From HXMU1420-2 sp034670145 (GTDB lineage Bacteria; Pseudomonadota; Alphaproteobacteria; Rhodobacterales; Rhodobacteraceae): DNA of 64,000 nucleotides. The stretch spans positions 62,001-126,000 of the forward strand of contig JAXMOA010000014.1 in the NCBI GenBank assembly GCA_034670145.1, read 5' to 3'. The notes under the pieces were generated by a model that was not told where the DNA came from, did no database searches, and saw only the letters and a program-made list of their open reading frames with translations. The position numbers and the translations under genes are program-made. Shown in pieces: positions 51,201 through 59,390 of this stretch (position 1 is its first letter; every line of letters begins with the position of its first letter).

Positions 51201-51613
51201 TGGGCATGGGGGACATGCTGTATATGGCCGGTGGGGCCAAGATTACGCGCTGTCACGGGCCATTCGTCAGTGACGAGGAAGTCGAAGAGATCGTGAATCA
51301 CCTCAAGCAGTTCGGCCCGCCGGACTATGTGGGTGGTGTTGTCGAAGGGCCCCCGGACGAGAAGGCCAGCGATATCGACGCGGTCCTGGGGTTGTCGACG
51401 GGGGGCAATACGAATGGCGAAGATGCGCTATATGATCAGGCTGTGGCCATTGTGATCAAGGATCGCAAATGTTCGACCTCTTACATCCAGCGCAAGCTGG
51501 CCATCGGGTACAACAAGGCCGCGCGTCTGGTTGAACAGATGGAGGATGAGGGCATCGTGACCGCCTCGAACCATGTTGGTAAACGCGAAATTCTGGTGCC
51601 AGAGCAGCAGTAG
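48272..51613 (+). CDS. ftsK: DNA translocase FtsK
   Basis: The 1113-residue protein moves DNA and coordinates chromosome dimer resolution at division. It has an N-terminal membrane domain of about four helices (residues 28-210), a long Pro/Glu/Ala-rich linker (about 215-600) with short in-frame repeats (EFEPEFEPGFEQE; APAPAPAP), and a RecA-like motor with Walker A GTTGSGKSVA and Walker B VVIVDEMADLMMV. The C-terminal gamma domain CSTSYIQRKLAIGYNKAARL binds the KOPS sites. lolA follows 72 bp later. Confidence 0.96.
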   Translation: MAYQTRSRDPLLDSTMQAAIEKRGKELIGIFLICLGLAAAAMVGSYSPDDPNWMVSTDAPVQNWMGRPGASIAAPLFMIVGWGSWGLPLVLLAWGARFVLHRGEDRAISRLVFAPIAIAVASVYCATLLPGDVWRATHSFGLGGLFGDTVMGAFLTLLPIGSTFAVKLMSFVAAVSMLYLGSYVLGFTGQDIRRATRMSLIGFVMFYGLIVTLMGRGASKAAQAARERNAQRTERRAEQKAQAALAAEAQAAAQAEAEAQAEIDAQRQAQAEAQHQALKIARTAHEADQVVYSDEPVLRAEPGFSATSGMQPVQPPVQPPVEAAPPEKTGLLARMPSLIRRPEKMPEPELVEQPDPAFVPDDMPGDDRIRARIADVIRSRAAPVVPEPAPIPADKPLTKGRGHGPRPLLLNPDPDTVAPMAPPLEQMTEAELEVSPEFEPEFEPGFEQELHAAIYDDLPPEPPISHVAARGLPPEPPLTAPAPKVAAPSGLMAGVRPTATPAPAPAPMPAPEVTYSPVPAAPSALTSEPVPETGLEAMPDALYGAPRESAAMAEPVAEPAAPMRPHVIPTAAPEPRTVVQNPARKAPVPSRRAQAEAQPTLQFDDPEVEFELPPLSLLTNPIDISRHHLSDEALAQNARMLESVLDDYGVKGDIVSVRPGPVVTMYELEPAPGLKASRVIGLADDIARSMAALSARVSTVPGRSVIGIELPNEKREMVVLREILASRDFGDSNMSLPLALGKDIGGDSMVANLAKMPHLLIAGTTGSGKSVAINTMILSLLYKLRPEDCRLIMIDPKMLELSVYDGIPHLLSPVVTDPKKAVVALKWVVGEMEERYRKMSKMGVRNIEGYNGRVREALDKGEMFSRTVQTGFDDDTGEPVFETEQIKPVKLPYIVVIVDEMADLMMVAGKEIEACIQRLAQMARASGIHLIMATQRPSVDVITGTIKANFPTRISFQVTSKVDSRTILGEMGAEQLLGMGDMLYMAGGAKITRCHGPFVSDEEVEEIVNHLKQFGPPDYVGGVVEGPPDEKASDIDAVLGLSTGGNTNGEDALYDQAVAIVIKDRKCSTSYIQRKLAIGYNKAARLVEQMEDEGIVTASNHVGKREILVPEQQ

Positions 51614-51685
51614 CAAACGGCGGTTCACCGCTGACACCTGACCTGGGTCGCCGGATTGTGATGTCTGTCCGGTGACCTTTGGCGA

Positions 51686-52309
51686 ATGAAATCATATGTT
51701 GGGCCCATGACAGTACTTCGTTTTGCATATGGGCTGATTTCAGCCTGCCTGCTCGCCTCCCCCACGTTGGCCGAGCAATTGCCGCTGAGCGCGATTTCAG
51801 GCTATCTGAACGGCCTGCAAACCGCGCGCAGCGATTTCACGCAGATCAATGATGACGGGACCTTGTCGACGGGAACGCTCTACCTGAAAAGGCCGGGGCG
51901 GGCGCGGTTTGAATACAATGGCAAGAATGCCGGGCGGGTGATTGCCGGGCAGGGGTCCGTTGTGATCCACGATCCGAAATCCAACCAACCGCCCGAAACC
52001 TACCCGCTGCGCCGCACCCCGTTGTCGATCATTCTGGCCGAGCGGGTGGACCTGAACCAGGCGCAGATGGTGGTTGGGCATGACTATGACGGTACGGCCA
52101 CGCGCGTGCGCGCCCAGGATCCGGAAAACCCAGATTACGGCAGTATCGACCTCTATTTCACTGACAACCCCGTTGAATTGCGCAAATGGGTGATCAACGA
52201 CGGCAGCGGCAGCGAAACAACCGTGATCCTGGGCGGGATGGAGACGGGCCTGTCGTTTCCGCTGAGCCTGTTCAGCACGGTCAACCCTTCGCCGGTGGGC
52301 GAACGATAG
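51686..52309 (+). CDS. lolA: Outer membrane lipoprotein carrier LolA
   Basis: The 207-residue periplasmic chaperone has a signal sequence (VLRFAYGLISACLLASPTLAEQ) and LolA-type segments (SDFTQINDDGTLSTGTLYLKRPGRARFEY, and RKWVINDGSGSETTVIL). A start at the second ATG (51707) gives a more usual signal peptide. It follows ftsK, the order found in many alphaproteobacteria. Confidence 0.93.
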   Translation: MKSYVGPMTVLRFAYGLISACLLASPTLAEQLPLSAISGYLNGLQTARSDFTQINDDGTLSTGTLYLKRPGRARFEYNGKNAGRVIAGQGSVVIHDPKSNQPPETYPLRRTPLSIILAERVDLNQAQMVVGHDYDGTATRVRAQDPENPDYGSIDLYFTDNPVELRKWVINDGSGSETTVILGGMETGLSFPLSLFSTVNPSPVGER

Positions 52310-52320
52310 GCGGTTGGAGG

Positions 52321-53199
52321 TCAGAGGGCGTTGTCGGATGCGCCACCTTGATCATCGTGAAACCGGCGCACGCAGCTTTGATAAATGTCCTGGATCGGCG
52401 TGGTGCTGCCCTTGGCGGTGAAATGGTTGTCCAGTTGCGCCAGCACCCATTCACCGCCCCAGAATTTGCGCAAGGTTGTGGTGTTGCTGGCCTTGAGCTG
52501 GCGAACGAACCGTCGGGCGGGGCGTTGTGACAGCCGAAGGAAGGGCATGTTCATCGCGAAGACCAGATTGGTATAGATCGACTGGTCATGGCGATGCTCT
52601 TTGAAGCCGGGGCTATTGGGCAGGCCCATGACATTTGCGTCGTCGGTCACGATTCTGCGGTCTTCGTTAAAATGCTGCCACTTCTCCAGCAGTTCGAAAC
52701 ATTGCGGCGATCGGGTCCATGCGCTCCACCCGACCTGGAGTTGATCGGCCTGGTGGCAGGCGTCGGTATCGGCCTCCATCAGTACGAAACAGTCGCGTTT
52801 GGTCCAATGGTCGTGGCGCAGGCCCGTCAGCTGGACGCCAGACAGAAACCCCTCGGGGGCCAGTTTGGCCAATTGGGCGATGCGGTCCGGGCGGGTGATT
52901 TGACCCGGGGGGAGCTTGCCCGCGTCCGAGTAAATGAGGACGTCATCGTCGCCTATGGTGTCCAATGCGGTTCTGATGGCCAGCGGTTTCCAAACCCAAT
53001 AGCCCGCGCCGCGCCATTCTGTCAGCAGGTCTGCGTTGCGTTGCGCAAAGGCGGTGCCGGCATAGAGGGAATCACTATAGGCGGTGGCGTGGTCAAACCC
53101 CGCCGCCAGGGCGGCGTCGCGCAGGGTGCAGGCGGTTTCGAAGAAGGAAACGCCACGGCGGGTTTCGCCGCCGCCATATGTGACCAGATGCAGTTTCAT
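52321..53199 (-). CDS. Glycosyltransferase-like protein of unknown specificity
   Basis: The 292-residue protein shows a GT-A-like pattern: HLVTYGGGE at the start, GYWVWKPLAIRTALDTIGDDDVLIYSDAG (a WKP segment and an acidic IYSDAG nucleotide-sugar site) and THPHD-free C-terminal half. I recognise the pattern from putative polysaccharide glycosyltransferases but cannot name the substrate. It overlaps the upstream fucosyltransferase-like gene by four bases, so both are made together. The cell-surface role is inferred. Confidence 0.65.
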   Translation of the reverse strand: MKLHLVTYGGGETRRGVSFFETACTLRDAALAAGFDHATAYSDSLYAGTAFAQRNADLLTEWRGAGYWVWKPLAIRTALDTIGDDDVLIYSDAGKLPPGQITRPDRIAQLAKLAPEGFLSGVQLTGLRHDHWTKRDCFVLMEADTDACHQADQLQVGWSAWTRSPQCFELLEKWQHFNEDRRIVTDDANVMGLPNSPGFKEHRHDQSIYTNLVFAMNMPFLRLSQRPARRFVRQLKASNTTTLRKFWGGEWVLAQLDNHFTAKGSTTPIQDIYQSCVRRFHDDQGGASDNAL

Positions 53200-55190
53200 G
53201 CGGCCTGCGTCTGCTGCTGTGGGTCGGAGGCGATGTTGAACCCATCCTGAAAGCTTTGGCCGAGCGCTGACTGTGTCAGGGCACCAGAGGCGTCTCTGGC
53301 CTCTGCGGCATCCGGCAGGTTCAGCAACAAGAAGCGTTCGTATTGCGTGCGCGGTGGCTGGGCCCGCAGCAGCGCGCCGGCATCTGCGGCCCTATTGGCC
53401 CGGCACAGCTGCACGGCCCACCAGGCGCGAAAGGCCGGGTGATCGCTGTGCTCGAATGCGCGTTGCATGGCCGCTTCGGCGGCCTTGGGTTTGCTGCGCG
53501 CCAGCAGTATCTGCGCCTTGCGCTTTTCCAGCAGGGCCAGCTGAAGCGGCGTCAGACCGTCGGTCTCTTCGGCGATGGCGGCCATGATGCGTTTTGCGCG
53601 TGGCAACCGTCCGGCCAGGTGGTGGCCAACGGCGGCCAGAGATCTTTCCATCACGCTGGCATCAGAGGCGGTGGCCACGATACGCTCCAACGCCTTGAGG
53701 GGCGGGGCAAAGCCGCCGCTCATCGACAGGTCGGACCAATCCGCAGCCATCGCGGCCTGCCAGTTCAGGGCCGGGTTTTGGCCCAGGAACCGCTGTAGCA
53801 GCGGCGTGCGCAGCTCTGGTATGTTCTGAAACCCCATGGGTGCCCCCTGGTCCGCGTCATAGGTGATCAGCGTTGTGGGCGGGCAATCAAAGGCACCCGT
53901 GGTCAGCGGGCTGGCGAGGCTGACGCTCAGCGTATCGGCGGGGCCGGGGCGGTGTTGCATCAGGATCAGGGTGCTGAGGGTCTGTACCGCCTGCCGGACC
54001 TGCGACTGCCCGACAAATGCCTGCGCCGCCAGAAACAATTGATTGCTGCGGCGCCTGGTTTCGGGGGGTTTGCGCAGATAGCCGGTCAGGAACGGGCGGT
54101 TTTTCTGATCTGTTTCGATCAGGGACAGAACGCGCTGATCCTGTTGCGTCTGAACCGCCTGGGTCAGGATCGGCCCGGCCAGATGCGGCAGCCAGACCTT
54201 TTGCTGCACGGCAGAGTCGAGCATGGGCTGCACCAGGTCCTCCTGGTTCTGTGCGCGCAGGGTCTGGACGCGCCAATGCAGGCTTTGGGCGAAATCGTTC
54301 TGGTTGATGAATTGCTCGGGCCCGGCCTGAATACGCTGTTGCAGGCGGGCTTCGGCCTCTTGCCGGAGAGGCGCGGGCATATCGTCTGGCAGGGCCACCT
54401 TTTGCGCGCCGCCAATCAGCGTCGCGGCGGTGGAAAAGGCGCTATAGGAGCCGCTGATCACCCGTTTGCAGCGCGCAATGGCCAGCAGTTCGCAGAGGTC
54501 GGCCTGACCCGGGAACACCTGATCCAGCCCCATCAACGCGCCGGCCGAGGTGATGCCATAGCGATCCTGAAACCGGCGCAGGGACTCCGGCGTGTCGGAA
54601 AACATCAGGTAGGGCGCGTTTGGGGCCTGCTCGATCATCACGTCGTAATATTCGTCGGGAACATATTTTGACGGCCAGAAACGGCGCGCCCAATAGGGAT
54701 CAAAAATGATGTCGCCGCGCCGGACATGGATTGCCGTCAGCGGTGTTTGGCCTGCGAATTGATCGACCCGTGCCAGCCGGTCCTGAATGGTGTCATCCAA
54801 AGGCAGGGTCGCTGCGGTTGCAATGAAATCGGCCCGCGCCTGTTCTTCTGACTCCGAGGGCAGGGCGATGTTTTCGCCCATGTTCTCGATCCGGATGGAG
54901 CCGCCCGTCTGCAGGTGATGTTGCATCTGCTCCAACTGCTCGAATGTGCCCAGATCGGTGGCAGCGGCGTTGATGGAGTCAATCCGGTCGGCATCCAGAA
55001 CCAGATGGTTGGCGACAAATTCGGCACCAAACAGGCGTTGCGGCCTGCGCAGGTCCTTGGTGTTGCGGCTGAGCGGCCACAGAATGATCAGGTCGCAGCC
55101 AAACAGGCGCTGCATCCGCATCCCGACCACGATATTACGCAGCCGCGCGCCCAGCCCATCCTGACGGAAAACGACGATTTGCCCTGGCAT
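53196..55190 (-). CDS. Fucosyltransferase-like domain fused to helical repeats
   Basis: In this 664-residue protein, residues about 1-290 resemble the NodZ/alpha-1,6-fucosyltransferase superfamily: GLGARLRNIVVGMRMQRLFGCD at the start and HVRRGDIIF near 155, the HxRRGD GDP-fucose motif, then ARCKRVISGSYSAFSTAATLIGG. Residues about 300-650 are Ala/Gln/Leu-rich helices resembling TPR repeats (KALERIVATASDASVMERSLAAVGHH, AEAAMQRAFEHSDHPAFRAWWAVQLCR). I know of no such fusion, and the domain limits are approximate. Confidence 0.7.
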   Translation of the reverse strand: MPGQIVVFRQDGLGARLRNIVVGMRMQRLFGCDLIILWPLSRNTKDLRRPQRLFGAEFVANHLVLDADRIDSINAAATDLGTFEQLEQMQHHLQTGGSIRIENMGENIALPSESEEQARADFIATAATLPLDDTIQDRLARVDQFAGQTPLTAIHVRRGDIIFDPYWARRFWPSKYVPDEYYDVMIEQAPNAPYLMFSDTPESLRRFQDRYGITSAGALMGLDQVFPGQADLCELLAIARCKRVISGSYSAFSTAATLIGGAQKVALPDDMPAPLRQEAEARLQQRIQAGPEQFINQNDFAQSLHWRVQTLRAQNQEDLVQPMLDSAVQQKVWLPHLAGPILTQAVQTQQDQRVLSLIETDQKNRPFLTGYLRKPPETRRRSNQLFLAAQAFVGQSQVRQAVQTLSTLILMQHRPGPADTLSVSLASPLTTGAFDCPPTTLITYDADQGAPMGFQNIPELRTPLLQRFLGQNPALNWQAAMAADWSDLSMSGGFAPPLKALERIVATASDASVMERSLAAVGHHLAGRLPRAKRIMAAIAEETDGLTPLQLALLEKRKAQILLARSKPKAAEAAMQRAFEHSDHPAFRAWWAVQLCRANRAADAGALLRAQPPRTQYERFLLLNLPDAAEARDASGALTQSALGQSFQDGFNIASDPQQQTQAA

Positions 55191-55313
55191 TGTTGCTCTG
55201 GTTCTACTTTTTGCCTGATCTCAGCGTTGCACGCGCCGCCCTTTGGGGCAAGCGGGATAGGGAGGTGTCGGGGCGCAACCGGGCAGGTTGGCCCGGCTGC
55301 GCAAGCGCCGCAC

Positions 55314-55901
55314 CTACCGGGCCTTACGGCACGAGGCCAATTGCGTCTTGTAGAGGTCGGCCCGCGAGTCGACCTTGTTGGCAACGCGCACCAGCCAGGT
55401 CTTTTTGTTGTACGTCCCGCGCCGATAGCCGGTGTGGCCTTCGTGATAGGCCAGATATTGATTGCGCGCGTCATCCAGTGCGATGCCGTTCTTGATTTTG
55501 CTCTGGTTGAAGTACCAGCCCATGAAATCTGTGGCGTCCTTGATATTGTCCCGCTTTGCGCCGCGCCGTCCGGTGGCCTGTTTGTATTCATCCCACGTGC
55601 CGTCCAGGGCCTGGCTATAGCCAAAGGCGCTGCTTTGCCGGCCCATGGGGATCACGCCCAGAGCATAGCGAAACGGCGTGCGCGCATCGGCGTCGAACTT
55701 GCTTTCCTGATGCATGGTGGCCATTTGAACATGCACGGGCACATTCCATTTACGCTCGGTCGCCTTGAACGCCTTGATGTAGGGGGGGCGCTGATTAAGG
55801 ATGCTACAGGCGTCATCCAGGTTGCGCGGCGGGGTGTTGTACCGCGCACCGCAACTTGCAAGAAGCAATAGCGCCAAAAGCGCCAGTATTGATCTGCCCA
55901 T
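55314..55901 (-). CDS. Lytic-transglycosylase-like lipoprotein
   Basis: The 195-residue protein has a lipobox signal (LALLALLLLASCGARYN, with Cys17) and a soluble-lytic-transglycosylase fold: MATMHQESKFDADARTPFR with the catalytic Glu, then FGYSQALDGTWDEYKQATG and LAYHEGHTGYRRGTY. It is an outer-membrane peptidoglycan hydrolase by homology. The 123 bp between it and the fucosyltransferase-like gene contain no gene. Confidence 0.85.
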   Translation of the reverse strand: MGRSILALLALLLLASCGARYNTPPRNLDDACSILNQRPPYIKAFKATERKWNVPVHVQMATMHQESKFDADARTPFRYALGVIPMGRQSSAFGYSQALDGTWDEYKQATGRRGAKRDNIKDATDFMGWYFNQSKIKNGIALDDARNQYLAYHEGHTGYRRGTYNKKTWLVRVANKVDSRADLYKTQLASCRKAR

Positions 55902-56095
55902 CTGCCTCGAACCTTTTTTGGCAAAACGATAGCGCGTTTTTGCGCCGCTGTTAATCCCTGACGCATGGTCGCACGGCGTTGTGACCGGATCAGAGCCGGA
56001 ATTCTGCGCCCCGGAGGGCCTGCAAATTCAGGTTGTGGAAAACACGTTCACAGTCTGTTTCCTTTCAGGGCCGTCGCAATGTTGGACATTTGGGC

Positions 56096-56124
56096 CTTGA
56101 AACGGGTAGAACGCGTGGATAGGG
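56096..56124 (+). promoter_or_regulatory. Possible heat-shock-type promoter for hspQ
   Basis: CTTGAA at 56096-56101 with a TGGATA-type element about 17 bases later is loosely like an RpoH promoter and lies close to the hspQ start. The E. coli homologue is heat-shock controlled. The match is weak. Confidence 0.25.
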
Positions 56125-56134
56125 GCTGTATGTT

Positions 56135-56461
56135 ATGTTGAAGACGCGTGCGAAATATCATCTCGGGCAGATTGTCCGTCACAGAAAACATCCCTTCCGG
56201 GGGGTGATTTTTGACGTGGATCCTGAATTTTCCAATACGGAAGAGTGGTATCAGGCGATTCCCGAGGACAGCCGCCCACAGCGGCAGCAACCCTTTTATC
56301 ACCTGCTGGCCGAGAATGAGAGCTCGTATTACGTGGCCTATGTGTCCGAGCAAAATCTGATTCTGGATTATTCTGGCGAACCGGTGGATCACCCGGATAT
56401 CCCTGAAATGTTCGGCCCGTTCGAAGACGGCACCTATCCGCTGCATTTCCAGCTGAACTAA
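56135..56461 (+). CDS. hspQ: Heat shock protein HspQ
   Basis: The 108-residue YccV-like protein reads AKYHLGQIVRHRKHPFRGVIFDVDPEFSNTEEWY, then PFYHLLAENESSYYVAYVSEQNL, the hemimethylated-DNA-binding/HspQ domain nearly end to end. HspQ adapts protease specificity in E. coli. AGGGG precedes the ATG at 56135. It converges with ggt. Confidence 0.93.
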   Translation: MLKTRAKYHLGQIVRHRKHPFRGVIFDVDPEFSNTEEWYQAIPEDSRPQRQQPFYHLLAENESSYYVAYVSEQNLILDYSGEPVDHPDIPEMFGPFEDGTYPLHFQLN

Positions 56462-56570
56462 AACGCTTCCAGATTATGTTGCGACAGGATGTCTCGGCAA
56501 ATTGTCGGGGGCCTGATGCGTTTTGCGTGGATGCTGCGGCGACCGAGGCTGTTTGATCCGGGTTTGAGGC

Positions 56571-56594
56571 GCCACGGGAGGGGGCCCCCGTGGC
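56571..56594. terminator. Hairpin between hspQ and ggt
   Basis: GCCACGGG and CCCGTGGC form a perfect eight-base-pair stem in the 154-bp gap between these convergent genes. There is no T-run, so it is only a probable bidirectional transcription stop. Confidence 0.4.
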
Positions 56595-56615
56595 CTTGGC
56601 AAATGGCGCGCGGGG

Positions 56616-58193
56616 TCAGTATCCCAGCGCGCAGCCGTCTTTGCGCGGGTCGCTCGCCCCTTCCAGAACACCGTCTTCGCGGATGTGGATCATCTGTGCC
56701 CCGCCGATGGCGGTTTCGGGGATTTCTACGTTGTGTCCCAGGTCCGCCAGGGCCGCGCGGGTGTCATCCGAATAGCCCCGCTCGACGTTCAGAACACCGG
56801 CGTCGGTAAAGCTGCGCGGGGCGTCGTTGGCGGTTTGCGGATCCATGCCGTAGTCAAACAGGTTCGACACCATGCGTGCGTGACCGTTCGGCTGATAGGC
56901 ACCGCCCATCACGCCAAACGGCATGGTGACACGCCCCTCCTGGCGCAGCATGGCCGGGATGATGGTGTGCATGGGGCGTTTTCCGCCGGCCAGTTCGTTG
57001 GGATGGCCAGGGTCCAGCGTGAAACCGGCGCCGCGGTTTTGGAACAGAATGCCGAATTTGTCGCTGGCGATGCCAGAGCCAAACCCGTGATAGATGGAAT
57101 AGATCAGAGAAACGGCCATGCGATCGCGGTCGACGACCGTTATGTAGATCGTGTCCTTGTGCACGGATTCGCTGATCTGGGCCGGGCTGGCCATGGCGCG
57201 ATTGGGATCAATCAGCGCGGCCAGGGCCGAGGCGGTTTCGGCTGACAGCATGTGGTCCAGGCGGGTGGTTGCGTCCGGGTCGGCGATGAACCGGTTGCGC
57301 GCATCATAGGCCAGCTTGGCGGCTTCGGCCTCCAGGTGGGCGCGTTGGGCGCCGAACGGGTCCATGGCGGCGATGTCGAAATGCGACAGGATATTCAGCA
57401 TCAGGATCGCGGTGGCGCCTTGGCCGTTGGGTGGATGCTCGACCAGATCGACGCCTTTGTAGTTGCCTGCAATCGGGGTGGAGGTGGTCGCCGCAGAGGC
57501 CGCGAAATCCGCCAGCGTCTGGGGTCCGCCCATCGCCTGGAGTGCGGCAACCATGTCCTCGGCAACCTCGCCGGTGTAAAAGCCGTCCCGGCCCTGGGCG
57601 GCAATGCGGCGCAGAACTTCGGCCTGTCCGGGGGCGCGAAAGATCTGGCCGGCTTTGGGGGCTGCGCCGTTCAGCAGGTAGTGATCACGTGCGCCGCCCT
57701 GCAGGCGACCGGCGTCCTTTTCCCAATCGAATGCCACGCGGGGGGCCACTGGCACGCCTTCTTCGGCATAATGGATGGCAGGGGCCAGAATCGCGTCCAG
57801 CCCGATTTTGCCTTTGGTTTCGGCGAGTGTGCAAAAGGCGTCGATGGCGCACGGTATGGTGACAGTGTGCACGCTGTTTACCGGGAGCGCCTCATGGCCC
57901 GCCTCGCGCAATACCGCTGCGTCAGCGGCGGCGGCAGCACGGCCGGATCCGTTCATGGCCTGGATCGAATCGTCACCCGGCTGCGAATACAGCATGAAAC
58001 AATCGCCACCGATTCCGGTCATTTGCGGTTCGCAAATGCCCAGCAGGACAGCACCGGCAATAGCGGCGTCCATTGCGTTGCCGCCCCGGCGCAGAATGTC
58101 GATGGCTGTCATCGCGGCCAGCGGGTGAGACGTGGCACAGGCCCCGTTCTGAGCCAGAACGGGCGAGCGCCCGGGGATTTGAAAATCGCGCAT
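56616..58193 (-). CDS. ggt: Gamma-glutamyltransferase family protein
   Basis: The 525-residue Ntn hydrolase precursor has NGACATSHPLAAMTAIDIL, the GGNAMDAAIA segment and the self-cleavage Thr in KDTIYITVVDRD, then SGIASDKFGILFQNRGAGFTLDP and GKRPMHTIIPAML. The residues after the catalytic Thr are IYI rather than the common THY, as in several alphaproteobacterial paralogues acting on gamma-glutamyl amides or related substrates. No clear signal peptide is seen. The ATG at 58193 follows AAGGAG. Confidence 0.88.
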   Translation of the reverse strand: MRDFQIPGRSPVLAQNGACATSHPLAAMTAIDILRRGGNAMDAAIAGAVLLGICEPQMTGIGGDCFMLYSQPGDDSIQAMNGSGRAAAAADAAVLREAGHEALPVNSVHTVTIPCAIDAFCTLAETKGKIGLDAILAPAIHYAEEGVPVAPRVAFDWEKDAGRLQGGARDHYLLNGAAPKAGQIFRAPGQAEVLRRIAAQGRDGFYTGEVAEDMVAALQAMGGPQTLADFAASAATTSTPIAGNYKGVDLVEHPPNGQGATAILMLNILSHFDIAAMDPFGAQRAHLEAEAAKLAYDARNRFIADPDATTRLDHMLSAETASALAALIDPNRAMASPAQISESVHKDTIYITVVDRDRMAVSLIYSIYHGFGSGIASDKFGILFQNRGAGFTLDPGHPNELAGGKRPMHTIIPAMLRQEGRVTMPFGVMGGAYQPNGHARMVSNLFDYGMDPQTANDAPRSFTDAGVLNVERGYSDDTRAALADLGHNVEIPETAIGGAQMIHIREDGVLEGASDPRKDGCALGY

Positions 58194-58461
58194 TTGGGGC
58201 AGTCTCCTTGTCAATGGAGCGAGACTATCGTGTTTCTGGGCATTGGTGAATCGATTTTCGCAGTCGTCCGGACATCAAACCATGCCGAAACGCCCCGGAT
58301 TTGCGTCCTGGCGTGGCGATTGTGCTGAGATGGGGGAGAGTAGTCCTCGGTGCCACGCAATGGGTGGGGGCTGAAAATGCGTGACACCGAGGGAAGCCAT
58401 ATGCAGCTACAAGACAACGTATCGCCGATGTTTCGGGCCGGAATTGGGGAGCAATAAGGCT
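58194..58461. other. Gene-free gap with a strong stem-loop
   Basis: No gene is visible in these 268 bp. At 58345-58359 and 58378-58392 two 15-base arms pair with a single C/A mismatch around an 18-base loop (CCTCGGTGCCACGCA with TGCGTGACACCGAGG). There is no following T-run on either strand. It may be a small RNA, or an element of the ggt leader or the rsbW 3' end. Confidence 0.4.
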
Positions 58462-58950
58462 TTATTGGGGCAATCGGGGACCTTCACCTGATCCGGTCAG
58501 TTGAAACCACAGGCGCAGGCGGTTTACGCCGTTGATCCGATCATATCGAATCTCATCCGTGAGTTCATGGATGAGCATCCAGCCGAATCCCCCTTCTGGC
58601 AGATCTGCGGGATCGCCGCTCAGGTCGTGATGACGTGCCTCCGGGATGCGGAGCCCAGGCATCGCCTGTCCGCGGTCGCGGATCGTGACCAACAGGCGCC
58701 CGGTTTCCAGTTTTGCAGTCAGGCGAGCCTCGACCAAATCCAACTGGGCAAAGGCGTGTTCCGCCACGTTGTTCAACGCCTCGGCCAGCACGATCTGGGC
58801 GTTGCCCAGGGCATCGTCCTGCCCGGCTGGCAATATTGTCCGACACAGCGCCATGGCATCATCCAATGCGCGGCGCACGTCGTGTTGTTCGGGCATGAAC
58901 CGGATGATTGCTTTGGGAATTGCCATGATTTCGCAGACGCGCACGAACAC
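58462..58950 (-). CDS. rsbW: Anti-sigma-factor-type ATPase (RsbW/SpoIIAB-like)
   Basis: The 162-residue GHKL kinase has the N box VLAEALNNVAEHAF, the ATP-lid DRGQAMPGLRIP and LPEGGFGWMLIHELTDEI. Such proteins phosphorylate an RsbV-like antagonist or hold a sigma factor. The STAS protein gene lies 8 bp upstream. The name rests on family. No sigma factor or PP2C phosphatase gene is adjacent, and a start at 58926 is also possible. Confidence 0.8.
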   Translation of the reverse strand: MFVRVCEIMAIPKAIIRFMPEQHDVRRALDDAMALCRTILPAGQDDALGNAQIVLAEALNNVAEHAFAQLDLVEARLTAKLETGRLLVTIRDRGQAMPGLRIPEARHHDLSGDPADLPEGGFGWMLIHELTDEIRYDRINGVNRLRLWFQLTGSGEGPRLPQ

Positions 58951-58958
58951 TGGCGCGC

Positions 58959-59297
58959 CTAGGCCCGCTGTCCGTCCAGCGCATCATCCAAGGTGGGAAA
59001 CAGCGTGAAAATCGTATCCATCCGGGTCAGGCGGAACACCTTTTGAACATTTGGGGTTAGCCCCGCCAGGTCGAGTTTCTGGTTGCGGCTGAGTTGTTTC
59101 ATCGAGGCGACAATCGCGCCCAAACCGCTGGAATCGATGAATTCAACATTGGTCAGATCCAGCACCACACGGTCCGGCCCCTGCGCGGTTTCGGAGCGCA
59201 TGTCCTCCTTGAACTGAACCGCCATGGCGGCATCAATCCGGTTGCTGTCCACCGAGATGACGCGGGTTTCGTTTTCTATTGTACTGGATAGGCTCAT
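58959..59297 (-). CDS. rsbV: STAS-domain anti-sigma factor antagonist (RsbV-like)
   Basis: The 112-residue protein has the core LDLTNVEFIDSSGLGAIVASM with the phosphorylatable Ser56 or Ser57, the hallmark of SpoIIAA/RsbV. The ATG at 59297 is preferred over an upstream in-frame start. It is first in a two-gene unit with the RsbW-like kinase, a minimal partner-switching module. Confidence 0.85.
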   Translation of the reverse strand: MSLSSTIENETRVISVDSNRIDAAMAVQFKEDMRSETAQGPDRVVLDLTNVEFIDSSGLGAIVASMKQLSRNQKLDLAGLTPNVQKVFRLTRMDTIFTLFPTLDDALDGQRA

Positions 59298-59390
59298 GAT
59301 GCCACTCTCTTGCAACTTTGGTTTCAGCCTGACTAAACCTGAATCCTTACCATTCGGTTTTTCACCTCAAACAGACAGAGGATCGCGCTC

